A stretch of DNA of 64,000 nucleotides, from assembly GCF_000312365.2 (NCBI RefSeq), contig NZ_HG003691.1:1-64000 (forward strand), given 5' to 3'. Source of the DNA: Anaerococcus provencensis (GTDB lineage: Bacteria; Bacillota; Clostridia; Tissierellales; Peptoniphilaceae). Below, in pieces: positions 25,438-33,802 of the stretch. A program made the translations under genes and the position numbers. Position 1 is the first letter of the stretch; every line of letters begins with the position of its first letter. Under the pieces are notes generated by a model, which saw only the letters and a program-made list of their open reading frames with translations, ran no database searches and was not told where the DNA came from.

Positions 25438-26499
25438 ATGACAAAAGTTTTAATGAAAGGCAATGAAGCATTAGCAGAAGCTGCAATTAGAGCTGGTTGT
25501 AGAAGTTATTTTGGTTACCCAATCACACCACAATCAGAAGTTCCAGAATATTTTGCTAGAAAATTGCCAGAAGTAGGAGGAGTTTTCCTTCAAGCTGAAA
25601 GTGAAGTTGCTTCTATATATATGCTTTATGGAGCAGCTGCTGCAGGACATAGGACAATGACATCATCTTCAGGCCCTGGTATATCATTAATGCAAGAAGG
25701 TATATCTTCTGCAGCAGGATCTGATTTGCCAATGGTTATAGTAAATATGATGCGTGGTGGCCCAGGACTTGGTTCAATCCAACCTTCTCAAACAGACTAC
25801 TTCCAAACAACTAGAGGCGGTGGAAATGGTGACTATAGAGTATTAGCCTATGCTCCAAGCAATGTCCAAGAACTTGTTGACTACACTATCAAGGCCTTTG
25901 ACAAAGCTGATGAGTGGAGAATGCCAGCTTTCATAATGGCAGATGGTATGCTTGGCCAAATGATGGAACCAGTAGAATTCCCAGAGCCTAATGAAGAAGC
26001 TTTAAACAAAGCCAATAAACCTTGGGTTACAGATGGTAATAGTGGCCAAAGAGGACATAGAAATGTCTTGACATCTCTAGAACTATCAACTCCAGAACTT
26101 GAGAAGATAAATAGAAAAAGATACGAAAAATACCTAGAAGTTATGGAAAAAGAAGTTGTAGTAGAAACAGATGGTATCAAAGACTGCGATCTTGTTTTGA
26201 CAGCTTATGGATCAACAGCTAGGATTGTAAAAACTGCCATCCACATCCTAAGAGAAAATGGTTACAAGGTTGGACTTGTTAGACCAATATCAGTATGGCC
26301 ATTCCCATTTGATTCTTACAAAAACTTACCATGTGAAGACATACTTGTTGTAGAATTAAACAATGGTCAAATGATAGAAGATGTAAAAATAGCGGCAGAA
26401 GGAAAAGCAAATATTCACTTCTATAATAGACTTGGTGGCATGATTCCTACTGCAAATGAAATAGTAGACAAAGCAATGGAAATATTGGGAGGCAAATAA
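25438..26499 (+). CDS. vorB: 2-oxoacid:ferredoxin oxidoreductase alpha subunit (VorB-like)
   Basis: A 353-aa subunit of the complex that oxidatively decarboxylates 2-oxoacids to acyl-CoA with ferredoxin as acceptor. It begins MKGNEALAEAAIRAGCRSYFGYPITPQS in two overlapping halves: GNEALAEAAIRAG then YFGYPITPQSE, typical of KorA/VorB. Also visible are ASIYMLYGAAAAGHRTMTSS and the C-terminal ELNNGQMIEDV. Ribosome site AGGAGG. It overlaps the beta gene by 1 bp. Branched-chain 2-oxoacids are the likely substrates given the leucine dehydrogenase downstream; 2-oxoglutarate cannot be excluded. Confidence 0.85.
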   Translation: MTKVLMKGNEALAEAAIRAGCRSYFGYPITPQSEVPEYFARKLPEVGGVFLQAESEVASIYMLYGAAAAGHRTMTSSSGPGISLMQEGISSAAGSDLPMVIVNMMRGGPGLGSIQPSQTDYFQTTRGGGNGDYRVLAYAPSNVQELVDYTIKAFDKADEWRMPAFIMADGMLGQMMEPVEFPEPNEEALNKANKPWVTDGNSGQRGHRNVLTSLELSTPELEKINRKRYEKYLEVMEKEVVVETDGIKDCDLVLTAYGSTARIVKTAIHILRENGYKVGLVRPISVWPFPFDSYKNLPCEDILVVELNNGQMIEDVKIAAEGKANIHFYNRLGGMIPTANEIVDKAMEILGGK

Positions 26500-27245
26500 T
26501 GACTGAAGTAAAAGAAAAAGTGGTTTATGAAAAATCAACTGCATTAACAGATACACCCCTTCACTTTTGCCCAGGATGTACCCACGGTATAGTTCACAAA
26601 CTAGTAGCTGAATGCCTTGTAGAACTTGGTGTTGATGGTAAAACTGTTGGTGTTGCTCCAGTAGGTTGTGCAGCTCCATCTACAGCATATTGGAATTTCG
26701 ATATGACTCTAGCAGATCACGGTAGAGCACCAGCCCTTGCTACAGGCATCAAAAGAGTAGAACCAGATAAATTTGTATTTACATACCAAGGTGATGGAGA
26801 CCTAGCATCAATCGGTACCAACGAAATAGTCCATGCAGCTCACAGAGGCGAAAATATCTCAGTAATATTTATCAACAACGCTATATACGGTATGACTGGT
26901 GGACAAATGGCACCTACAACACTAGTAGGCCAAGTTACAACAACATCTCCAAAAGGCCGTGATGAAGCTTGGTCAGGTAAACCTATAAAAGTTTCAGAAA
27001 TGCTTGCTACAATCGACGGAGCAAAATTTGTTGAAAGAGTTGCAGTAAACTCTCCAGCAGGAATTAGAAAAGCAAAGGCAGCCATAAAAAAATGCTTTGA
27101 ATATCAAATAGAAGGCAAGGGATTTGGAATAGTTGAAGTACTTTCAACATGTTCTACCAACTGGGGTATGACACCAGTAGAAGCCATGAAATGGGTTGAT
27201 GACAACATGATCCCTTACTATCCATTAGGAAGAATAAAGGAGTAA
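26499..27245 (+). CDS. vorA: 2-oxoacid:ferredoxin oxidoreductase beta subunit (TPP-binding)
   Basis: A 248-aa thiamine-diphosphate-binding subunit. The segment HFCPGCTHGIVHKL is the cluster/TPP region common to Kor/Vor beta subunits. The TPP motif is seen as GDGDLASIGTNEIVHAAHRGENISVIFINN (quoted here as GDGDLASIG followed by NISVIFINN), and then YGMTGGQMAPTT. Start by ATAATG overlap with vorB. Together with VorB, VorC and VorD it forms the full catalytic complex. Confidence 0.87.
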   Translation: MTEVKEKVVYEKSTALTDTPLHFCPGCTHGIVHKLVAECLVELGVDGKTVGVAPVGCAAPSTAYWNFDMTLADHGRAPALATGIKRVEPDKFVFTYQGDGDLASIGTNEIVHAAHRGENISVIFINNAIYGMTGGQMAPTTLVGQVTTTSPKGRDEAWSGKPIKVSEMLATIDGAKFVERVAVNSPAGIRKAKAAIKKCFEYQIEGKGFGIVEVLSTCSTNWGMTPVEAMKWVDDNMIPYYPLGRIKE

Positions 27246-27249
27246 TAGT

Positions 27250-28380
27250 ATGCAAAGACGTATTTTATGTGCAGGATTTGGTGGTCAAGGTGTACTTGCA
27301 ATGGGTCAAATGATAACCTATGCAGGTATGGTAGAAGGCAAGGAAGTTTCTTGGTATCCATCCTATGGACCAGAAATGAGAGGTGGATCAGCAAACTGTT
27401 CTGTAGTAATATCAGATGATCCAGTTGGAGCTCCAAACGTTGATATTGCAACTGATATGATAGTTATGAACCAACCTTCTTTTGACAAATTTAAAGATAA
27501 GGTATCAGAAGGTGGCAATCTATTTATCAACACTTCACTAATTGATACAAAAGGTTATGAAAACGACAAAATCAATATCTACGAAGTTCCTGTAAGTGGA
27601 AAAGCCCAAGAACTTGGCAATATAAAAATGGCAAATATGGTAATGCTTGGTTCTTTTCTTGAAGTTACCAACTTACTCAAACTAGATTCAATCATCGAAG
27701 CTTTCACAAAAGTTTTTGGAGATAAGAAAAAACACTTGATTCCAGCAAACCAAAAGGCCCTAGATGAAGGAATGAATTTAATAAAAAATAATGAAACTGG
27801 CAATGAAGATCAAAAAGATCAATATAGAAAAACACCTAAATCATTTGCCCTTGCTGCAAATAAAGAATTTGAAGCAAAATTCAAATATGATGAGTCTATA
27901 TTCGATGATCCAATTACAACTGCAAGATACGCATTGGAATTTGAACAAAATGCCATTGATTATTATAGGTCACTTAACGAAAAACTAGATGGAGATTATA
28001 AGGCAATATTTGAATCAATAGCTATCCAAGAAGAAGAACACGTAAGCTATATCAAAGATTTACTAGCTTCTTTGGAAGAAGGCAGTGATAAGCTAGAACA
28101 AAATTATGATGCTTACCAAACAACAGCTATATTTGAAGACTCAAAGGCTGATGACTTTGAAGGCGAACTAATCATATCTGCCCTTAAGAATGCTTTGTAT
28201 ATAGAATATAACGAACTAGACTTTTACAAGAAAGCTAGCGAAAAAGTAGAAGAAGAAAAATCAAAGAAATTGTATACTGAGTTGATTAAATGGGAAAAAA
28301 TGCACTTTGATCAATTTGACGAACACACAAAACTACACCAAGAACAATGGTGGGCTGATCAATCGCATTCAGCTTTCTAA
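27250..28380 (+). CDS. vorC: 2-oxoacid:ferredoxin oxidoreductase gamma subunit fused to a rubrerythrin-like domain
   Basis: A 376-aa fusion; gamma subunits are normally about 180-190 aa. Residues 1-180 are the gamma subunit (CAGFGGQGVLAMGQ, SYGPEMRGGSANC). A charged linker (about 181-205) leads to a ferritin-like four-helix domain (about 210-376). That domain has two E...ExxH repeats: FEQNAIDYY with QEEEHVSYI, and EYNELDFYKKA with WEKMHFDQF, the diiron ligand pattern of rubrerythrins. The reading frame is continuous with no stop at the junction. It suggests peroxide or oxygen protection built into an oxygen-sensitive complex. Confidence 0.87.
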   Translation: MQRRILCAGFGGQGVLAMGQMITYAGMVEGKEVSWYPSYGPEMRGGSANCSVVISDDPVGAPNVDIATDMIVMNQPSFDKFKDKVSEGGNLFINTSLIDTKGYENDKINIYEVPVSGKAQELGNIKMANMVMLGSFLEVTNLLKLDSIIEAFTKVFGDKKKHLIPANQKALDEGMNLIKNNETGNEDQKDQYRKTPKSFALAANKEFEAKFKYDESIFDDPITTARYALEFEQNAIDYYRSLNEKLDGDYKAIFESIAIQEEEHVSYIKDLLASLEEGSDKLEQNYDAYQTTAIFEDSKADDFEGELIISALKNALYIEYNELDFYKKASEKVEEEKSKKLYTELIKWEKMHFDQFDEHTKLHQEQWWADQSHSAF

Positions 28381-28423
28381 AGAATAGAAAATAGCGACAA
28401 TTAAATAAAAAAGAAGGTATACT

Positions 28424-29518
28424 ATGGCAAATATATTTAATAAAATGCAAGAGCATGATTATGAACAACTAATATTCATGAATGACGTACAAACAGGCTT
28501 GCGTGCAGTTACCTGCATACACAATACAGTTCTAGGTCCAGCTATAGGTGGAATGAGAATTTGGGAATATGACTCAGAAGAAGATGCTATTGAAGATGCC
28601 ATGAGACTAGCTCGTGGCATGACCTACAAAAATGCCGCTTGTGGTATTTGGGCAGGTGGTGCCAAAACAGTTGTAATGGTGGATAAAGAACATCCAAAAT
28701 CAGAAGCTATGCTCAGATCTCTTGGTCGATATATAGATTCTCTTGAAGGCAGATATATCACAGCTGAAGACGTAGGATCAAGCGAAGAAGATATGGACTA
28801 TGTATACCAGGAAACAAACTATGTACTTGGAACAAGCATGAAGCCAGGTACTAGTGGCAACCCATCTCCATCCACAGCTCGCGGAGTTTATATGTCTATT
28901 AAGGCATCAGCTAAAGAAAAATACGGCGATGACTCGTTAAAAGATAAGAAAATCTTAATCCAAGGTTTTGGCCATGTAGGTAGTGAAATTGCTAATTTTT
29001 TGAAAGAAGAAGGCGCTGATGTGTCCGTATGCGACATCAACCAAGAATTGATTGAAAATGCAAAAAAAGAAGGATTTACTATAGTTGACCCTGATAAAAT
29101 GTGGGATTGGCAAGGAGATATATATTGTCCATGTGCCCTAGGCGCCACAGTAAATGATCAAACAATTGATAAGATGAAATTTGATATAATATGTGGTTCT
29201 GCCAACAACCAACTTAAAGAAGAACGCCATGGTCAAATGTTAAAAGATGCGGGTATCCTATATGCTCCAGACTTCATAGTAAACGCGGGTGGAGTAATCA
29301 ATTGCCACGATGAACTATACGGTGGTTTCAATAGACAAAGAGCCAACAAGAAAATTGATAAAATTGGAGAACAAATCCTAAAAGTATTTGAAATTGCCAA
29401 AAATGAAGATATTCCAACAAACATTGCTGCAAATAGACTTGCAGAAAGAAGGATAGAAGGTACAGAAAAAACAAAAGGAATATATAATAAAGATTCTAAA
29501 TCATCCTTAAAAAGATAG
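28424..29518 (+). CDS. ldh: Leucine (branched-chain amino acid) dehydrogenase
   Basis: A 364-aa NAD-dependent dehydrogenase of the Glu/Leu/Phe/Val family that deaminates branched-chain amino acids to 2-oxoacids. It has GPAIGGMRIWEY, the catalytic Lys in TYKNAACG, the Lys/Gly segment WAGGAKTVV, the Rossmann motif GFGHVGSEIA (about residue 185), and CDINQEL. Length fits leucine dehydrogenases rather than glutamate dehydrogenases (about 420 aa or more). It lies 43 bp after vorC and supplies that enzyme's substrates, giving a leucine/valine/isoleucine oxidation unit. Confidence 0.85.
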   Translation: MANIFNKMQEHDYEQLIFMNDVQTGLRAVTCIHNTVLGPAIGGMRIWEYDSEEDAIEDAMRLARGMTYKNAACGIWAGGAKTVVMVDKEHPKSEAMLRSLGRYIDSLEGRYITAEDVGSSEEDMDYVYQETNYVLGTSMKPGTSGNPSPSTARGVYMSIKASAKEKYGDDSLKDKKILIQGFGHVGSEIANFLKEEGADVSVCDINQELIENAKKEGFTIVDPDKMWDWQGDIYCPCALGATVNDQTIDKMKFDIICGSANNQLKEERHGQMLKDAGILYAPDFIVNAGGVINCHDELYGGFNRQRANKKIDKIGEQILKVFEIAKNEDIPTNIAANRLAERRIEGTEKTKGIYNKDSKSSLKR

Positions 29519-29540
29519 AAAATAAGTATTATCGTTAGTA

Positions 29541-29573
29541 AGAGGGTCCTTGCATGATTGCAGGGGCTCTTTT
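29541..29573 (+). terminator. Terminator of the branched-chain oxidation operon
   Basis: Imperfect stem AGAGGGTCCTTGCA / TGCAGGGGCTCT with loop TGAT, followed by TTT. Confidence 0.7.
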
Positions 29574-29596
29574 AATGTGAATCAATACAATCGATT

Positions 29597-29655
29597 AATA
29601 AACTTTAAAGTTTATTGCTAGGATATATAGCTTCATTTCAAAAGGGGTATATATC
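29597..29655 (+). promoter_or_regulatory. Two palindromes upstream of the DJ-1 gene
   Basis: AATAAACTTTAAAGTTTATT (29597-29616) is a perfect 20-bp palindrome. Directly after it, GATATATA (29622-29629) and TATATATC (29648-29655) form a second inverted repeat. Both lie in the 170-bp gap before the DJ-1 gene and may be regulator sites; no protein is assigned. Confidence 0.4.
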
Positions 29656-29688
29656 TTAAAAGAATGTAAAATAATGGAAAGGATAACT

Positions 29689-30291
29689 ATGGATAAATTT
29701 ATTGTTTTTCTTGCTGATGGCTTTGAAGATGTAGAAGGATTAACGGTTGTCGACTACTTACGCAGGGCTGGTGTCAATGTCGATACTGTTTCTGTTATGG
29801 ATGATCTAACGGTTAGAACAAAGTCAAACATAAAAATAAGCGCTGATAAGCACATTTCTGATATCAATCCAGATGATTACCTAGGTTTATATATACCAGG
29901 TGGTACAAAGGGCGCCGAAAGCTTGCGTGATGACGATCGTGTAATTGATATTATCAAAGAATTCGATCAAAAGAACAAAGTAATAGCTGCAATTTGTGCG
30001 GGTCCTATAGTTTTAAACCGTGCTGGAGTTTTGGCAGATAAGAAAGCAACATCTTTTCCGACTATGAAAGAAGATATTGATAATGTCGGAGCCTATATTG
30101 ATGACCAAATCGTAGTTACTGATGGCAATATCACAACTAGTAGAGGTGCAGCCACCACGGTATATCTTGCGATGAGACTAGTTGAGATTTTAAAAGGCAA
30201 AGAATCAGTAGAAGAACTAAAAAAGGGCACTCAACAAGAAGCTGTGGAAGCTTATTATAATATAATCTATGATTATATGAATAATAACTAG
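29689..30291 (+). CDS. DJ-1/PfpI family protein (YajL-like)
   Basis: A 200-aa cytoplasmic protein of the DJ-1/PfpI superfamily, linked in other bacteria to repair of carbonyl damage or redox stress. The nucleophile elbow AAICAGP carries the reactive Cys (about residue 103). The conserved Glu is in FEDVEG, and TSRGAAT gives the C-terminal motif. Start at 29689 is preferred over an in-frame ATG 15 bp upstream, because GGAAAGG then sits at proper spacing. It is 8 bp from the epimerase-family gene, so likely one operon. Confidence 0.85.
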   Translation: MDKFIVFLADGFEDVEGLTVVDYLRRAGVNVDTVSVMDDLTVRTKSNIKISADKHISDINPDDYLGLYIPGGTKGAESLRDDDRVIDIIKEFDQKNKVIAAICAGPIVLNRAGVLADKKATSFPTMKEDIDNVGAYIDDQIVVTDGNITTSRGAATTVYLAMRLVEILKGKESVEELKKGTQQEAVEAYYNIIYDYMNNN

Positions 30292-30299
30292 GAGGATTT

Positions 30300-31301
30300 A
30301 TGGAAGAATTAAATAAAATTTTCATTCTTGGTGGAGCAGGATTTCTGGGCTATCATACTTTAAAAGAAGCAGTAAATAGGGGATATAGCGTAAAGACAGT
30401 TGATATAGTGGAACTGCCAGAGAATTTGAAATTTAAAGAAGAAGATAAGGTTGAATTTATCGTTACAAACTTCTTCAATCTTTCTGATCAAGAGATTATC
30501 GCCATGTTAAAAGACTGCGATGGATTTGTTTATGCAGGTGGCGTTGACGAGAGGATAGTACCTGAAAAACCAGCTCGTAAGTTTTTCTACGAAAAAAACG
30601 TCTTGCCAACTCAAAGACTTGCCCGTCTTGCTAAAGAAGCTGGAGTCAAAAACTTTGTTGTATTTGGTTCCTACACAGCTGAGTTTGGCGAAAATAATGC
30701 AGAACTTCGCGAGCATAACTACCACAAAGAACCTTATGTAGAAACAAGACTTCTACAAGAAAAACTTGCCATGTATGGGGGAGAAGGATCAATGAATGTA
30801 TCCGTTCTAAGACTGCCATATATATTTGGAAATATGGAAGGCAAGATTCCTCTATGGTCAATGTTTGTTGATATGCTCCGTGGCCAAGACTTTATGCCTG
30901 TAACCAGTGGTGGAGCTGCTACAGTTACAGCTAACCAAGTAGGCCAAGCTGCCATATCTGCCCTAGAAAACGGACAACACAGGAGAACATACCCACTTGC
31001 AACTGGATATATTTCATATGAAGATTTTTACAAAAAGATTGTAGAAGAACTAGGCCAAGAAGAAAAAACAAAGCTTCAAATTATGAGCTTTGAAGAATTG
31101 GAAGAAGCCTACAAAGAAGATCAAGAACTTACAGATAAAAAGGGCGTAGAACACGGCATTCGCCAAGTGAATATGCTAAGGGCAAACTCTATGGAATTTA
31201 GACTACCAACAGACGTAGCTTTTGATGAACTTAGGGTAAGAGAAGAAGATATAGAAGCAACTATAAAAGAAACATTAAGCTGGGCTAATACACAAAAATA
31301 G
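30300..31301 (+). CDS. NAD-dependent epimerase/dehydratase family protein
   Basis: A 333-aa extended short-chain dehydrogenase. The N-terminal nucleotide motif is ILGGAGFLGYHTL (GxxGxxG). The usual YxxxK active-site pair is not obvious: the segment NYHKEPYVETRLLQEKLA may hold it as Y...EK in a divergent form. Residues 160-230 (VLRLPYIFGNMEGKIP) follow the family pattern. Ribosome site AGGAGG. Substrate unknown; partner of the DJ-1 gene. It is followed in the same frame by a further open stretch (next entry). Confidence 0.75.
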   Translation: MEELNKIFILGGAGFLGYHTLKEAVNRGYSVKTVDIVELPENLKFKEEDKVEFIVTNFFNLSDQEIIAMLKDCDGFVYAGGVDERIVPEKPARKFFYEKNVLPTQRLARLAKEAGVKNFVVFGSYTAEFGENNAELREHNYHKEPYVETRLLQEKLAMYGGEGSMNVSVLRLPYIFGNMEGKIPLWSMFVDMLRGQDFMPVTSGGAATVTANQVGQAAISALENGQHRRTYPLATGYISYEDFYKKIVEELGQEEKTKLQIMSFEELEEAYKEDQELTDKKGVEHGIRQVNMLRANSMEFRLPTDVAFDELRVREEDIEATIKETLSWANTQK

Positions 31302-31445
31302 GTATTAGAACAAAGAACATTAGCAAAAGCTTATAATGGCTATCTAAGTATTGGACAGTTTTTATTTTTACCAAGAGACCAAAAACTAAGTGATCCTAGA
31401 GTCAAAGCAGTAACCCAAGTGGCTTCAAAAAGAACAATCGCATAA
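31302..31445 (+). other. In-frame open stretch after the epimerase stop
   Basis: Directly after the TAG of the epimerase gene, 47 sense codons continue in the same frame before TAA. The product contains YNGYLSIGQFLFLPRDQKL and DPRVKAVTQVASKR, which looks protein-like and soluble. It has no start codon or ribosome site of its own. It may be a remnant of a separate lost gene or an extension seen only on stop readthrough. I do not recognise it. Confidence 0.35.
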
Positions 31446-31470
31446 AGATTTGCTTATATTCTAAATAATT

Positions 31471-31525
31471 AAATCTGATCCTTTAATGCTTTGATTAGCG
31501 AGCGTATTTGAGGGTCAGATTTTTT
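31471..31525 (+). terminator. Terminator with long structured loop
   Basis: AAATCTGATCC (31471-31481) pairs with GGGTCAGATTT (31512-31522), followed by a T-run. The 30-nt loop can fold into a smaller hairpin (AATGCT with AGCGTATT). Confidence 0.65.
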
Positions 31526-31587
31526 ATTACAAATAATAAACTCCTTATATAAATCGGGAATTTTCTTTCTCATATTCTATATATAAG

Positions 31588-31603
31588 TGTAAGGCAACTT
31601 ACA
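31588..31603 (+). promoter_or_regulatory. GNRA-loop hairpin in the DUF1659 leader
   Basis: TGTAAG-GCAA-CTTACA, a perfect 6-bp stem with a GCAA tetraloop, followed by seven A, 12 bp before the ribosome site AGGAGG. Possibly an mRNA-stabilising 5' hairpin or a dyad operator. Confidence 0.35.
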
Positions 31604-31622
31604 AAAAAATTAGGAGGAAGAA

Positions 31623-31808
31623 ATGAAATTACAAATCAGATTTAAAGTAACAGATGCTGATAATACTGATAGAAAAGTATCAAAGACATTTTCAAAGATT
31701 AATGAAGAAGCTACAAGTGAACAGCTAAGAGAATTTGCCCAAGCCTTTGCTAGCCTAAATAATGGCAATGAACATGAAGCTTATCTCATCAAGGAAGAAA
31801 GACTATAA
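31623..31808 (+). CDS. DUF1659-type small protein
   Basis: A 61-aa protein with beta-rich N-terminal half (LQIRFKVTDAD) and helical C-terminal half (LREFAQAFASLNNG), typical of DUF1659. These are nearly always encoded beside a DUF2922 protein, as here, 11 bp downstream. Function unknown. Strong AGGAGG site suggests good expression. Confidence 0.75.
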   Translation: MKLQIRFKVTDADNTDRKVSKTFSKINEEATSEQLREFAQAFASLNNGNEHEAYLIKEERL

Positions 31809-31819
31809 GGAGGATATAG

Positions 31820-32041
31820 ATGACAAGTAGAAAGTTAAAATTATATTTCAAAGACGACCTAGCAAACGCCAAATCCCTTACAATAGATTATCCAAAGGAA
31901 GAATACGCAAATGAAGAAGTGAAAACTGCCATGGATAAGATTGTAAATTCAAAAGTTCTAGTGACCAAAAACGGTCCAATAGCTGGAAAAACTAAGGCTC
32001 AAATAGAAACAGTCAATAAAGAAGATATAGATATAGCCTAG
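31820..32041 (+). CDS. DUF2922-type small protein
   Basis: A 73-aa protein partnered with the DUF1659 gene. KLKLYFKDDLANAKSLTIDYPKE and the end VTKNGPIAGKTKAQIETV match the DUF2922 pattern (shown in parts). Ribosome site AAGGAGG. Function unknown; the pair ends at a terminator. Confidence 0.75.
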   Translation: MTSRKLKLYFKDDLANAKSLTIDYPKEEYANEEVKTAMDKIVNSKVLVTKNGPIAGKTKAQIETVNKEDIDIA

Positions 32042-32049
32042 ATAAAGAT

Positions 32050-32075
32050 AGACCTCAATGTTGGGGTCTTTTTTG
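32050..32075 (+). terminator. Terminator after the DUF1659/DUF2922 pair
   Basis: Stem AGACCTCAA / TTGGGGTCT, 2-nt loop, then TTTTTT. Confidence 0.8.
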
Positions 32076-32151
32076 TTTTCTAAGTTTCAAAGCTACTATA
32101 ATGGGTAATATTTTAATAGAAATCTATATAATTTTAAGGAGCGGGAAATTT

Positions 32152-32637
32152 ATGAAAAACTTTAAAAATACAGTAAAACTAGTGGGAGCTTGTGCCATAT
32201 CTCTAGCAATGTTAAGCCCATCTACTTCTTTTGCCTCAGAGACAGAGGCTCTTAAGTTATTAAATCAACTTCATGAGCAAATGGATCAAATTAGTGAGCT
32301 TACTGGTCTTGAAAAATCTGACAGTAAAGGAAATGAAGTTTTGCCAAGTGAAGACAAAACTAAAGACAAAAAAGAAACTCAAAAAGAAGCTGCTTATATA
32401 ACAGAACTTAAAGAATCTTTTAATAGAAATGACATAAGTGTAAAATCTATTGAAGAAATACTAGAAAAATATCCAAAAACTATCAAGGGCAAAGAAGAAA
32501 AATTGGTCAATCTTTTGATAGAATCTCACGAACTAAAATTACAAGCGGCTGATTTGATTTACTCCTTGACTGGGGAGAAATTACAAGTAAATCCACCACG
32601 TATACCACAAGCGTATACTCATTTGATAAGATACTAA
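32152..32637 (+). CDS. Exported protein with YPKT module (cluster member 1)
   Basis: A 161-aa exported protein: signal peptide with cleavage near SFA-SETEA (residue about 28). A charged Lys/Glu/Asp-rich middle (about 50-80) leads to a C-terminal helix-rich module, SIEEILEKYPKTIKGKEEKL then NLLIESHELKLQAADLI. The core EKYPKTI...LLxES is shared by the next four genes. Start at 32152 has AAGGAG; an in-frame ATG at 32101 precedes the signal and is unlikely. Last 25 residues are unlike the others. No known family recognised. Confidence 0.8.
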   Translation: MKNFKNTVKLVGACAISLAMLSPSTSFASETEALKLLNQLHEQMDQISELTGLEKSDSKGNEVLPSEDKTKDKKETQKEAAYITELKESFNRNDISVKSIEEILEKYPKTIKGKEEKLVNLLIESHELKLQAADLIYSLTGEKLQVNPPRIPQAYTHLIRY

Positions 32638-32713
32638 AATCTTTTCATTTAGGCTAGCAAAAGGTATAATGCTAGCAAATTATAAGAAGCTCTTAATTAA
32701 AAAGGAGAAGAAT

Positions 32714-33769
32714 ATGAAAAATAAATTATTAAAACCTACACTTGCCCTAGCTCTTGCTTTATCAGTAGTTACACCAAGCGTGAAAACTTCATTTGCAGCT
32801 GATACAAGTGTTAGCGAAAATGAACTTGAAACTATTAAGAAAGAATACGAATCAGTTTACATTGCAACTAAAGAAAAATATGGGAACTTATTAAAAGCAA
32901 AATATGATCCAAAATATATTAATGAAAAAGATCCTGACAAGAAGTACTTATTTGATAAAAGTCTTACTATCCTAAAGGAAACTTTAGATTCCTATAGTCC
33001 AGGAAATGTTAATTCTTTTGTTTTGGAAAATGAATATCAAACAGCTATAAGAAAAATTAGATCAGACTTGACATATGCAGAAGCTAAATATAAGGACCTA
33101 AGCGGAGTAGCAGCAGATACTTCAAAGTTAAATAGTCTAGTCAATGACACTAGTAATTTTACAGCAAGCTTTGCTTACAAAAATGCCAGCCAAAGCCAAA
33201 GAGATGCTTTTGATGAAGCCTATGCCAATGCTGAAAATATATTGGAAAATAGTGTACGTGTTACCCAAGAAGAATGCGACCAAGCTTTCCATGCGCTTAA
33301 TAATATTTATAATAAAATAGAAAAGGCAGAATCAGAAAGAATCAACAATGCAAAAGAAGCACTAGAAGCAGAAATCAAAGAAGCTTACAAAGTTGACAAG
33401 GCTTCATATACAGAGAAATCTTACCTAGTATTTAAAAAAGCCCTAGTTGCAGCACAAACTACAGCAAATTCTACAAATTCTACAAAAGAACAATATCAAA
33501 CAAGCCTTGACGCTCTAAAAGCTGCCAAGGATTCATTAGTTAAAGTTGATAGCGAAAAGGATAAAGAGCTTAAGGCTCTCATAGTTGAACTTAAGAAATC
33601 TCTAGAGCAACACAAGATTCAAGCACAAGCTCTACGCTATCTACTAGAAACAAAACCAAAGACAATCCAAAGTGTAAAACCTAAATTAGAACAATTACTA
33701 AAAGAATCTGATGCTTTGGTAAAAGAAACTCAACAATTCCTTGATGAAGTTGAAAATGTTCAAGGTTAA
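32714..33769 (+). CDS. Exported FIVAR-like protein with C-terminal YPKT module (member 2)
   Basis: A 351-aa exported protein; signal peptide cleaves near SFA-ADTS. Central helical repeats resemble FIVAR domains of Gram-positive surface proteins (KASYTEKSYLVFKKALVAAQ, then LDALKAAKDSLVKVD). The C-terminal module follows: HKIQAQALRYLLETKPKTIQ and LEQLLKESDALVKETQQFL. No LPXTG anchor or membrane tail, so it is likely secreted or bound to the wall by another means. Ribosome site AAAGGAG at proper distance from 32714. Confidence 0.82.
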   Translation: MKNKLLKPTLALALALSVVTPSVKTSFAADTSVSENELETIKKEYESVYIATKEKYGNLLKAKYDPKYINEKDPDKKYLFDKSLTILKETLDSYSPGNVNSFVLENEYQTAIRKIRSDLTYAEAKYKDLSGVAADTSKLNSLVNDTSNFTASFAYKNASQSQRDAFDEAYANAENILENSVRVTQEECDQAFHALNNIYNKIEKAESERINNAKEALEAEIKEAYKVDKASYTEKSYLVFKKALVAAQTTANSTNSTKEQYQTSLDALKAAKDSLVKVDSEKDKELKALIVELKKSLEQHKIQAQALRYLLETKPKTIQSVKPKLEQLLKESDALVKETQQFLDEVENVQG

Positions 33770-33802
33770 TATCCTAAGATTAACTTAAGATAGGAGTTTA
33801 AT

